In this document: piece after piece, positions 1-5,971 of the stretch
Numbering within the stretch: position 1 is the first letter of the stretch
How the letters are laid out: the number at the start of each line of letters is the position of its first letter
Source: Bacteroidales bacterium
GTDB lineage: Bacteria; Bacteroidota; Bacteroidia; Bacteroidales; Azobacteroidaceae
DNA length: 6,021 nucleotides
Direction of reading: 5' to 3'
Assembly (NCBI GenBank): GCA_020860885.1
Contig: JAJBTS010000247.1
Coordinates: forward strand, 1-6,021
Translations under genes and position numbers: made by a program
Notes under the pieces: generated by a model
What the model was told of the DNA's origin: nothing
What the model saw: the letters and a program-made list of their open reading frames with translations, nothing else
Database searches by the model: none

Positions 1-55
1 ATGAGATATATAATTTTATACAAAAAATCTGTCAACTTTTTTCAGGACAAGACAT

Positions 56-199
56 AGTAACCAGTAAACCGAGAGACAGTGGAAGAGATTGGTATTTCTT
101 CTTAGCATTTACTACCCTTTTACTGAATGCTCTTAGCTATTAGTATTTATTATTTCGTCATGTTTACTGTTTACTGATGACTGTTTACTGCTTACTGTT
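56..199. repeat. Heptad (ACTGNNN) repeat element, copy A
   Basis: Bases 166-199 are a tandem array of 7-bp units beginning ACTG (variable part TTT, ATG, TTT, CTT), with a partial unit before it at 162-165. Two units of the same family in the opposite orientation (AGTAACC, AGTAAAC) sit at 56-69, so the element may be a degenerate inverted pair spanning about 145 bp. Bases 166-199 match 2155-2188 at 31 of 34 positions, which makes this a dispersed repeat and not a local accident. It encodes no protein. The 56-69 end is a less certain boundary than the 162-199 array. Confidence 0.7.
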
Positions 200-220
200 G
201 AGGTTTTCTTGTAAATCATT

Positions 221-259
221 TCATTTTGTAGATTATTTGTATTTATTTTGTAGATTATT
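221..259. repeat. 22-bp tandem repeat ahead of paaK
   Basis: The 15-base string ATTTTGTAGATTATT occurs at 223-237 and again at 245-259, exactly 22 bp apart (about two helical turns). The match extends upstream with one mismatch. It ends 39 bp before the paaK start codon, so it could be an operator bound by a dimer, or a replication-slippage duplication overlapping the promoter. No regulator is encoded nearby. The repeat is directly visible; its function is inference. Confidence 0.6.
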
Positions 260-298
260 ATCCTTTTTAACAATAAAATTAATTAATAATAGCAGGCA

Positions 299-1600
299 AT
301 GATTTGGAATGAAACGATGGAGTGCATGAATCGTGAAGACATGCGCAAACTTCAGGGAATCCGCTTAAGACAGACAGTAGAAAGAGTATATCATAATTGC
401 GAGCCTTATCGCAAAAGGATGCAGGAAAAAGGAGTTAGTCCTTCTGATATTCAATCGATCGATGATATTGTAAAACTGCCGTTTACTTCAAAGAAAGACT
501 TACGTGATTATTATCCATTCGGATTGTTGAGTACTCCCATGTCGGAGATTGTTCGTCTGCATGCTTCTTCCGGTACTACAGGCAAACCGATCGTAGTGGG
601 TTATACCCGTGGCGATTTAGCTATCTGGGATGAAGTAGGAGCCCGGTGTTTTACTGCTTATGGATTAGGGAAACAAGATGTTGTACAGGTTTCTTACGGA
701 TATGGCCTGTTTACCGGAGGTTTAGGCGCTCATGGAGCGGTTGAAACGATAGGAGGCACAGTTATACCTATGTCGAGTGGAAATACGGAAAAACAAATCA
801 TGCTGATGCGTGACTTTGGAGCTGTTGGACTGGCCTGTACCCCTTCTTATGCGTTATACCTCGCAGATGCAATGAGAGATTCTAACATCTCACGCGATGA
901 ATTCAGCCTGAAAGTAGGAGCTTTCGGAGCAGAACCCTGGACCGAGGCAATGCGTAAAGAACTGGAAGCAAAATTAGGAATAAAAGCTTATGACATTTAC
1001 GGACTCACGGAAATTATCGGCCCGGGTGTGGGGCATGAATGTGAATGCCAGAATGGAACTCATTTGTGTGAAGACCATTTCTATCCGGAAATCATTGATC
1101 CGGAAACAGGAGAGCCTATGCCTCCGGGAGAAATGGGCGAATTGGTTTTCTCAACGATTACCAAAGAAGGTATGCCTTTGTTGCGTTTCAGAACGCGTGA
1201 TCTCACGAGCCTCATCTATGAGAAATGTGAATGCGGAAGGACTTCTGTGCGCATGAACCGTATTTTAGGACGTTCGGACGATATGCTGATCATTCGTGGA
1301 GTGAATGTCTTCCCGTCACAGGTAGAATCGGTTATTTGTGAGATTCCCGAATTAGAACCTCATTACTTTATTGTTGTTGATAGAATAAATAACCTGGATA
1401 CTTTTGAGATACAGGTAGAAGTAAAAGAAGAGTTCTATTCGGATGAAATGACCCGGTTGCTGGATTTGAGAAAGCATATCGTACACCGGTTACAGAGTGT
1501 AATTGGTCTTTCCCCTGATGTTAAATTGGTCGAACCCAGAAGCATTGAACGTAGTCAGGGTAAAGCGAAACGGGTAAATGATAAACGTAAACTTAGTTGA
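299..1600 (+). CDS. paaK: Phenylacetate-CoA ligase (arylacetate-CoA ligase), AMP-forming
   Basis: This 433-residue cytoplasmic enzyme has the usual length of PaaK and belongs to the adenylate-forming superfamily. The family joins phenylacetate or related arylacetates to CoA using ATP. The phosphate-binding loop SSGTTGKP is at residues 90-97, the YDIYGLTE motif at 231-238, and the RTRD ribose-binding/hinge region at 298-301. GRSDDMLIIRGVNVFP (325-340) opens the small C-terminal domain, which ends with GKAKR (421-425) carrying the likely catalytic lysine. A His/Cys cluster (H246, C248, C250, C257, C310, C312) could hold a structural metal, which is inference. The start at 299 gives the MIWNET beginning that I recall for Bacteroides homologues. 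No oxygen-dependent phenylacetate degradation genes are present. In anaerobes this enzyme often accompanies indolepyruvate ferredoxin oxidoreductase and may run towards arylacetate plus ATP. The ACT gene 84 bp downstream is a common partner. Confidence 0.93.
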   Translation: MIWNETMECMNREDMRKLQGIRLRQTVERVYHNCEPYRKRMQEKGVSPSDIQSIDDIVKLPFTSKKDLRDYYPFGLLSTPMSEIVRLHASSGTTGKPIVVGYTRGDLAIWDEVGARCFTAYGLGKQDVVQVSYGYGLFTGGLGAHGAVETIGGTVIPMSSGNTEKQIMLMRDFGAVGLACTPSYALYLADAMRDSNISRDEFSLKVGAFGAEPWTEAMRKELEAKLGIKAYDIYGLTEIIGPGVGHECECQNGTHLCEDHFYPEIIDPETGEPMPPGEMGELVFSTITKEGMPLLRFRTRDLTSLIYEKCECGRTSVRMNRILGRSDDMLIIRGVNVFPSQVESVICEIPELEPHYFIVVDRINNLDTFEIQVEVKEEFYSDEMTRLLDLRKHIVHRLQSVIGLSPDVKLVEPRSIERSQGKAKRVNDKRKLS

Positions 1601-1671
1601 AAGTGAATAATGAGAGTTGAAAATACGGATTAAACAGACTTTTAACTTTCTCCCATTTAGATTTCAACTTT
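1595..1671 (+). repeat. Inverted repeat in the paaK-ACT gap
   Basis: AGTTGAAA occurs at 1595-1602 (overlapping the paaK stop codon) and at 1615-1622. Its reverse complement TTTCAACT is at 1662-1669. The inner pair extends to a 10-bp stem, 1613-1622 with 1662-1671, including one G-U pair and a loop of 39 bases. No U-run follows, so it is not a standard terminator. It could be a messenger-stability element between two co-transcribed genes or the remnant of another intergenic repeat family. Support is modest. Confidence 0.35.
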
Positions 1672-1684
1672 AATGATTTAAATT

Positions 1685-2110
1685 ATGTTAATAAAGCAAT
1701 TATCTATTTTCTTAGAAAATAAAAAAGGGCGGTTTACTGAAGTCGCTAAAATATTAGGTGATGCGGAAATCAATATGACTGCTTTTACAGTAGCCGAGAA
1801 TTCCGATTTTGGTATTTTGAGACTGATCGTATCGGAACCGGAAAAAGCCAAAGAGATCTTAAAACAGCATCGCTATGCTGTTAGTTCTACGGATGTTGTA
1901 TGCGTGCAATGTCCGAATAAGCCCGGATCACTGGCAAAGATCATGAATTATATCACCGAAGCAGGCGTATTCGTAGAATATATGTATGCTTTCTCTACGG
2001 GAGAAAAAGCTCTGGTAATCGTTCGTCCGGATAATGTTGAGCTTACCGTAGAAGTTCTTTCTGAAAATAAAGTGGAACTTCTTGCAGCCAGCGAACTATT
2101 CAAACTTTAA
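1685..2110 (+). CDS. Tandem ACT-domain protein, amino-acid-binding type
   Basis: This 141-residue soluble protein consists of two ACT domains and nothing else: the first at about residues 2-67, the second at about 71-138. Each opens with the beta-strand, loop and helix pattern of the fold. The first has LENKKGRFTEVAKIL (10-24) and the second CPNKPGSLAKIMNYI (76-90); the glycines in these loops usually contact the ligand. Stand-alone double-ACT proteins are often encoded beside paaK and indolepyruvate oxidoreductase genes in anaerobes. That suggests a sensor of aromatic amino acids or their breakdown products that tunes the ligase, but no mechanism can be read from the sequence. Automatic annotation sometimes calls such proteins acetolactate synthase small subunit, which is unlikely here because no large subunit is adjacent. 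The 84-bp gap after paaK holds no clear promoter, so co-transcription with paaK is likely. Confidence 0.88.
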   Translation: MLIKQLSIFLENKKGRFTEVAKILGDAEINMTAFTVAENSDFGILRLIVSEPEKAKEILKQHRYAVSSTDVVCVQCPNKPGSLAKIMNYITEAGVFVEYMYAFSTGEKALVIVRPDNVELTVEVLSENKVELLAASELFKL

Positions 2111-2190
2111 CAGTCACCAGTGAACAGTGAACAGTAAGCACTCACCAGTTAGACACTGTTCACTGGTGACTGTTCACTGCTTACTGTTAA
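2107..2190. repeat. Heptad (ACTGNNN) repeat element, copy B, forming a hairpin
   Basis: This element is an inverted pair of heptad arrays. The left arm (2111-2141) carries units in the AGTNNNN orientation and the right arm (2155-2188) carries ACTGNNN units; the right arm matches 166-199 at 31 of 34 positions. Bases 2111-2129 are a perfect 19-bp inverted match to 2154-2172, with a 24-base loop. A second register pairs 2107-2114 with 2183-2190 and 2119-2128 with 2169-2178. The element begins within the ACT gene's stop codon and ends 27 bp before the bamD promoter. No U-run follows, so it is not a classical intrinsic terminator, though it may block read-through or protect the 3' end of the paaK-ACT transcript. 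Confidence 0.85.
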
Positions 2191-2217
2191 ATAATCCTTA
2201 ATTACATACCGAATGTT

Positions 2218-2247
2218 TTTGTAATTAAAAGGGATTAACTACTTTTG
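2218..2247 (+). promoter_or_regulatory. Bacteroides-type promoter for the bamD operon
   Basis: TTTG at 2218-2221 is followed, after 18 bases, by TACTTTTG at 2240-2247. The latter is a perfect match to the TAnnTTTG -7 element used by the Bacteroidota housekeeping sigma factor, and the spacing is close to the usual 19-21 bases. Transcription should begin a few bases after 2247, leaving a leader of only about 9-13 bases before ATG 2265. The motif match is seen directly; promoter activity is inference. Confidence 0.75.
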
Positions 2248-2264
2248 TGCACAAATTTACTCAT

Positions 2265-3080
2265 ATGAGATTCAAATTTATATGTTTTTCTTTATTACTG
2301 GTCATTCTTGCATCTTGCGGTGAATACAACAAGATTTTGAAGAGTACCGACGTAATGGTTAAGTACGAGGCCGCAAAAAGATATTTTCATGAAGGAAAGT
2401 TTGACAGGGCAGCATCTTTATTTGAAGAAGCTGTACCCATGCTGAGAGGTTCTTCTTACGGGGAAGAATCTTTATATATGCTGGCTCAGTCTTATTATTC
2501 CATGAAAGATTATTATACCGCATCCGAATACTTCAAAAGCTATTACAACGCTTATCCACGGGGTGAATTTGCCGAACTGGCCCGTTTTTATGCGGCTTAC
2601 GGTTTGTACCTGGAATCGCCGGATCCCCGGTTTGACCAGGCGGATACTTACAAGGCTATGCAGCATTTTCAGGAGTTTATAGAATATTACCCTCAGAGTG
2701 AAAGAAAAGAACAAGCTCAGCAGGCCCTGTTCGAATTGCAGGAAAAACTGGCTCTCAAAGAACTGCTGGCTGTACGACTATACTACAACCTAGGAGATTA
2801 TATCCTTTATTCTTTTCCGGGAGGAAACTACCTGTCTTGTGTGATTACCGCTCAGAATGCCATGAGGGCTTATCCTTATACGCAATATAGAGAAGAATTC
2901 ATGTATTATGTTTTCTTGTCTAAATATGAAATGGCAGTAAAGAGCGTCGATGAAAAGAAAGATTTTCGCTACAGGGATGTGGTAGACGAATATTATACCT
3001 ATCGCAATGAGTTTCCTCAAGGGAAGTATCTGAAAGAAATCGAAAGATTACACAATAATGTTCAAAGTGAATTAAATTAA
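2265..3080 (+). CDS. bamD: BamD, outer membrane protein assembly lipoprotein
   Basis: This 271-residue lipoprotein is an essential BAM-complex component in well-studied bacteria; it helps BamA fold beta-barrel proteins into the outer membrane. A hydrophobic signal peptide (about residues 5-15) leads to the lipobox LASC, with the lipidated Cys18. The residues after it (GEYNKIL) lack an acidic export run, consistent with anchoring on the periplasmic side. The rest is helical TPR-like repeats rich in Tyr and Ala, at about 34-60, 68-98, 107-143, 173-204 and 214-250. Its length is in the usual BamD range. An in-frame GTG at 2247 would add six residues, but that codon overlaps the -7 promoter element, so ATG 2265 is preferred; it also gives a normal short n-region. 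The gene leads the run that continues with rpoZ 28 bp downstream. Confidence 0.93.
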   Translation: MRFKFICFSLLLVILASCGEYNKILKSTDVMVKYEAAKRYFHEGKFDRAASLFEEAVPMLRGSSYGEESLYMLAQSYYSMKDYYTASEYFKSYYNAYPRGEFAELARFYAAYGLYLESPDPRFDQADTYKAMQHFQEFIEYYPQSERKEQAQQALFELQEKLALKELLAVRLYYNLGDYILYSFPGGNYLSCVITAQNAMRAYPYTQYREEFMYYVFLSKYEMAVKSVDEKKDFRYRDVVDEYYTYRNEFPQGKYLKEIERLHNNVQSELN

Positions 3081-3108
3081 AATAACAAAACTGACTTATA
3101 TAAAAATT

Positions 3109-3444
3109 ATGGATTATAAAAAGACAACTGCGCCCACTAACACAGTGACCCGCGATATGATGAGTCTTGCGGAACAAACCGGTAATGTATACGAAACAGT
3201 ACGGATTATTGGAAAAAGAGCCAATGAAATATCTGTAGACATTAAGCATGACCTGGAAAGAAAACTGCAGGAATTTTCTTCGTATTCCGATAGCCTGGAT
3301 GAAATATTTGAAAACAGGGAACAAATAGAGATTTCACGCTACTTCGAACGTTTACCTAAGCCTACGCTTATTGCAGCTCAGGAATATGTCGACGGAGAAA
3401 TATACTATCGCAACCCATCAAAAGAAAAACTAGACGAACTATGA
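3109..3444 (+). CDS. rpoZ: DNA-directed RNA polymerase subunit omega
   Basis: This is a 111-residue member of the omega/Rpb6 family, the small subunit that clamps the beta-prime chain and assists RNA polymerase assembly. The core signature is NVYETVRIIGKRANEIS at 26-42, matching the conserved helix of omega where an Arg/Ala-rich stretch follows the start of the fold. A charged helical middle (43-75) leads to PKPTLIAAQEYVDGEIYYR (83-101), the second conserved block of the Bacteroidota version. Its position directly after bamD is typical of the phylum. The upstream 28 bases have no Shine-Dalgarno sequence, as usual here. Its stop codon overlaps the start of the next gene by four bases (ATGA), indicating translational coupling. 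Confidence 0.9.
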   Translation: MDYKKTTAPTNTVTRDMMSLAEQTGNVYETVRIIGKRANEISVDIKHDLERKLQEFSSYSDSLDEIFENREQIEISRYFERLPKPTLIAAQEYVDGEIYYRNPSKEKLDEL

Positions 3445-3854
3445 TCCAGAGGATTCAGACCATCTGGCTTTTGCTGATCGCTGTATTGTCTGTCTTATTG
3501 ATATTCTTGCCGACAGCCGAAAAGCTGAATTTCGAATCTGTATCCGCCTTCCCTTTTGATCTGGTCTTTGCAGCTGAAAATGGCTTGGTAGCCTTATTAT
3601 CTGTTATCACCATTTTCTTATATAAGAACAGGGATCTTCAAACCAAAATGTGTTATCTGATTCTGGTTCTTCTGGTAGCTGTAATTGCAACAATCGCTTA
3701 TGATATATGGGAACCGATCCGGGATACAATGACTACCGTCGAATATAAAATACCCATCTCATTTCCGTTGATAGCTATTATCTTTGACTTGTTAGCTATT
3801 CGTTCCATAAAAAAAGATGAGAAACTGGTCCGTTCGTTAGATCGGTTGAGATAA
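3441..3854 (+). CDS. DUF4293 family integral membrane protein
   Basis: This 137-residue inner-membrane protein of unknown function matches the DUF4293 family by its opening MIQRIQTIWLLL, its four hydrophobic helices (about 8-24, 44-61, 69-87 and 105-122), and its conserved basic tail AIRSIKKDEKLVRSLDRLR (119-137). The tail should lie in the cytoplasm. No catalytic residues are apparent. The four-base overlap with rpoZ points to coupled translation, so its amount may be tied to that of omega, but no functional link is known to me. Confidence 0.88.
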   Translation: MIQRIQTIWLLLIAVLSVLLIFLPTAEKLNFESVSAFPFDLVFAAENGLVALLSVITIFLYKNRDLQTKMCYLILVLLVAVIATIAYDIWEPIRDTMTTVEYKIPISFPLIAIIFDLLAIRSIKKDEKLVRSLDRLR

Positions 3855-3861
3855 ATTATGA

Positions 3862-4893
3862 ATGAAAAATAAAAGTTATATCTGTTATGGTATTGCTATT
3901 TTCATAGTTATCCTATTCTTATGTAACCTTTTTTTCGGCACAGTATCCATTCCTGCTTCGGCGGTAATGGATATTCTTTTTGGTAGAGAAGTCGAGCGTG
4001 CCTCGTGGACGGTAATTGTGCTCCAATCCCGGTTGCCCCAAGCCGTTACCGCTTTACTTGCCGGGGCTGCCCTGGCTGTCAGCGGACTCATGCTTCAAAC
4101 CTTATTTCAGAATCCCTTAGCGGGGCCAAGTATTTTAGGCATCAGTAGCGGAGCCAATCTCGGTGTCGCTATTGTGATGTTGTACTCGGGAGGAATAGTC
4201 GGTGTGGGTTCCGGACTTTCCTGGGGGATTAATCTTTCGGTTGTTTTTGCTGCATTTTTAGGTTCTTTGGCGGTACTTTTACTGATTTTATATTTCTCAG
4301 CACGGGTGAGGAGTAATGTTTTGGTATTGATCATTGGTATGATGGTCGGATATCTGGCTTCTTCCGGTATCTCCATCCTGAATTCGCTGGCATCTTCGGA
4401 AAATATCCGCTCTTACGTGTTGTGGGGCTTGGGTAGTTTTTCCGATGTTTCCTATACCCAAATAATGTTTTATAGTGTAGCCCTATTAATAGGTTTGTTT
4501 GCTTCCGTGTTAATGATTAAACCTTTAAATATCTTATTACTAGGCGAAAATTACGCTTCCAATCTGGGGATCAATATCAAACAAACGAGAATATTTATAT
4601 TGGTTATTACAGGGTATCTCACTGCGGTAGTTACCGCATTTTGCGGTCCGGTCAGCTTCATAGGCTTAGCAGTTCCCCATGTTGCCCGGATGCTTTCAGG
4701 AACTTCCAATCAGCAATTATTGCTTCCGACAACCCTTTTATCCGGATCTGCCGTAGCGTTGGTTTGCAATTTATTAACCATCCTTCCTTTCGGAAATACT
4801 CTATTACCCCTCAATGCCGTAACTCCTTTACTCGGGGCTCCCGTTATTCTGTATGTAATATTAAGCAGAAGAAATTCACAACATTTTAATTAA
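3862..4893 (+). CDS. FecCD/BtuC-family ABC transporter permease
   Basis: This 343-residue polytopic protein is the membrane channel subunit of an importer for iron-siderophore complexes, heme or cobalamin; the substrate cannot be told from the sequence. Family hallmarks are RLPQAVTALLAGAALAVSG (57-75), QNPLAGPSILGISSGANLG (83-101), the WGLGSF turn (188-193), and GPVSFIGLAVPHVARMLSG (262-280). The last contains the region that contacts the ATPase. A C-terminal TPLLGAPVILYVIL (321-334) follows. About ten membrane helices are expected, and the length is normal for the family. The start at 3862 lies 7 bp after the DUF4293 stop; an overlapping ATG at 3858 is out of frame and stops after four codons. 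No ATP-binding subunit, substrate-binding protein or TonB-dependent receptor lies in the window, so its partners must be encoded elsewhere. Confidence 0.92.
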   Translation: MKNKSYICYGIAIFIVILFLCNLFFGTVSIPASAVMDILFGREVERASWTVIVLQSRLPQAVTALLAGAALAVSGLMLQTLFQNPLAGPSILGISSGANLGVAIVMLYSGGIVGVGSGLSWGINLSVVFAAFLGSLAVLLLILYFSARVRSNVLVLIIGMMVGYLASSGISILNSLASSENIRSYVLWGLGSFSDVSYTQIMFYSVALLIGLFASVLMIKPLNILLLGENYASNLGINIKQTRIFILVITGYLTAVVTAFCGPVSFIGLAVPHVARMLSGTSNQQLLLPTTLLSGSAVALVCNLLTILPFGNTLLPLNAVTPLLGAPVILYVILSRRNSQHFN

Positions 4894-5098
4894 TCGGGTT
4901 TAGAGGATTCATACAATTTATTTATATTATCTGTGCAATAAATTAGAAGTATTGTAGTTTAAATACTGATTTTCACACACTCTGAATACACATTGAATAT
5001 GATTATACACTCTGGGTCAATTTACCTACTACTATAATTATCTTCCGAATGTAATTATATGTTTTATTTATGCACACTCTTTATTTAATTATATTATT
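4894..5098. other. AT-rich intergenic region with ACACTCT repeats
   Basis: This 205-bp gap between the permease and the SGNH lipoprotein is strongly AT-rich and holds no gene. ACACTCTG occurs at 4977-4984 and again 30 bp later at 5007-5014; ACACTCT recurs at 5074-5080, 19 bp before the next start codon. These could be binding sites for an activator of the downstream gene. TATTTATG at 5065-5072 is a one-mismatch version of the -7 promoter element, but no TTTG lies at the right distance upstream. No terminator hairpin is visible after the permease. Regulatory function is inference. Confidence 0.4.
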
Positions 5099-5971
5099 AT
5101 GTCAATGAAAACTAACTCTTTTTTTTCGAATTCCGGGAACTTATTCCTGAGAAAAATTTCTTTAGTATTATTCATTTCCTGTTTGTTTGTTTCGTGTTCC
5201 TCTGATGAAGAAGAAGAGGAATTAAGATCCTCTGAAAAAAGAAAACTTGTGACTATCGGAGATAGTTTGACCGATCACTTGGGCTGGCAGCCTTCCGTTG
5301 TAAATAGTCTTTCTTTAAGTTGGAGTATGGAGGAAACCCGGTATGGAGTAAATGGTTATCCGAGGATGGGTTTCGGAGGAACTTCAATCAAAGCGTTTTA
5401 TAACTCTAAAGAAACAAATCCCGAATCGCCCTCTTATAAGGGTAATTCAATATATACCCGTGGTAAAATGGCTCATTATTACAGTCCGGATATCATCACT
5501 ATACTGAATACGGGCAACGAGGGTATAGCTAATGGAACTATTAATGATAATCCGTATTTTGGAGGTGAAGAACCCTCAGGAAGTAATCATCCTGAAATAA
5601 CGAGCTATTCCTGTTATAAAGGTCTGATCGAAACATTGTTAAATAAATGCGTAGGAGTTAAAATTTATATTTTAACTCCTCCCCAGCCAAGAATGAATTT
5701 TAATTTGTTTGAATCGGTAGATGATGCATACGATTTTATGATGAAACGCAGGTATCAGCAGGTGTTGATGGCCCGGGAGATTGCGGAACTGTATGGATTG
5801 CCCCTTATTGATTTGTGGAAGGATTCCGGAATTACCATGTTTAATGCAGATCAGTATTTTCCAGAGCCTAAACCGAAGAATACATGGGAAACGCACCCGA
5901 ATGAAGCAGGATATGCTCGGATAGCAGATCTCGTTGTGAAAACTTTTGAAATAAATAATTATTTGAAATAA
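5099..5971 (+). CDS. Probable surface-exposed SGNH/GDSL-type hydrolase lipoprotein
   Basis: This 290-residue protein has an N-terminal lipoprotein signal (hydrophobic 20-32, Cys33) followed by SSDEEEEE. That acidic run after the cysteine resembles the Bacteroidota lipoprotein export signal, so the protein is probably on the cell surface. The mature part has an SGNH fold: block I is GDSLTD (54-59) with nucleophile Ser56; a Gly-rich stretch (83-94) may supply block II. Block III is TGNE (138-141), where families usually have GxND, and block V holds His266 in WETHPNEAGY (263-272), where an Asp is expected three residues before the His. Relatives are esterases or deacetylases acting on carbohydrates or lipids; the substrate here is unknown. 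Start codon 5099 or ATG 5105 would both work. It stands apart from the upstream operon, and no polysaccharide-utilisation genes are seen. Confidence 0.75.
   Translation: MSMKTNSFFSNSGNLFLRKISLVLFISCLFVSCSSDEEEEELRSSEKRKLVTIGDSLTDHLGWQPSVVNSLSLSWSMEETRYGVNGYPRMGFGGTSIKAFYNSKETNPESPSYKGNSIYTRGKMAHYYSPDIITILNTGNEGIANGTINDNPYFGGEEPSGSNHPEITSYSCYKGLIETLLNKCVGVKIYILTPPQPRMNFNLFESVDDAYDFMMKRRYQQVLMAREIAELYGLPLIDLWKDSGITMFNADQYFPEPKPKNTWETHPNEAGYARIADLVVKTFEINNYLK

Larger units (their letters stand above)
1..298. other. Gene-free region upstream of paaK with repeats
   Basis: No convincing gene lies here. One plus-strand frame is open from the left edge to a TAG at 141-143 (46 codons, ending in a hydrophobic stretch). 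It could be the tail of an upstream gene, but it is short, matches nothing I recognise, and runs through a repeat unit at 56-69. The region holds a heptad repeat array (162-199), two inverted heptads (56-69), and a 15-bp direct repeat (223-237 and 245-259). The last 40 bases before paaK are almost pure A/T, as is usual for Bacteroidota leaders. I found no full match to the TTTG/TAnnTTTG promoter; the closest, at 243-250, has one mismatch and lacks a properly spaced upstream TTTG. Confidence 0.6.

Noticed and set aside
3..143. Open plus-strand frame entering from the left edge, ending in a hydrophobic stretch before TAG 141-143
   Set aside because: Only 46 codons, no recognisable family, and it reads through a non-coding repeat unit at 56-69. 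It could be a gene tail but the sequence does not support calling it.
243..250. TTATTTTG as a paaK -7 promoter element
   Set aside because: One mismatch to TAnnTTTG, and the nearest upstream TTTG (225-228) leaves only 14 bases of spacing, too short for the usual 19-21.
990..1256. 88-codon plus-strand frame inside paaK
   Set aside because: It lies wholly within the well-supported ligase gene in another frame and its product resembles no protein family.
2472..3324. Three minus-strand open frames opposite bamD and rpoZ
   Set aside because: All are antisense to well-supported genes and encode no recognisable domains.
3885..4376. Minus-strand open frames opposite the permease gene
   Set aside because: They are antisense to long hydrophobic coding sequence and look like composition artefacts.
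4641..4889. 82-codon plus-strand frame overlapping the permease 3' end
   Set aside because: It is out of frame within conserved permease sequence, with no family resemblance.
4998..5036. Twelve-codon mini-ORF in the gap before the SGNH gene
   Set aside because: Too short to support; no leader-peptide features such as codon runs or an adjoining attenuator.
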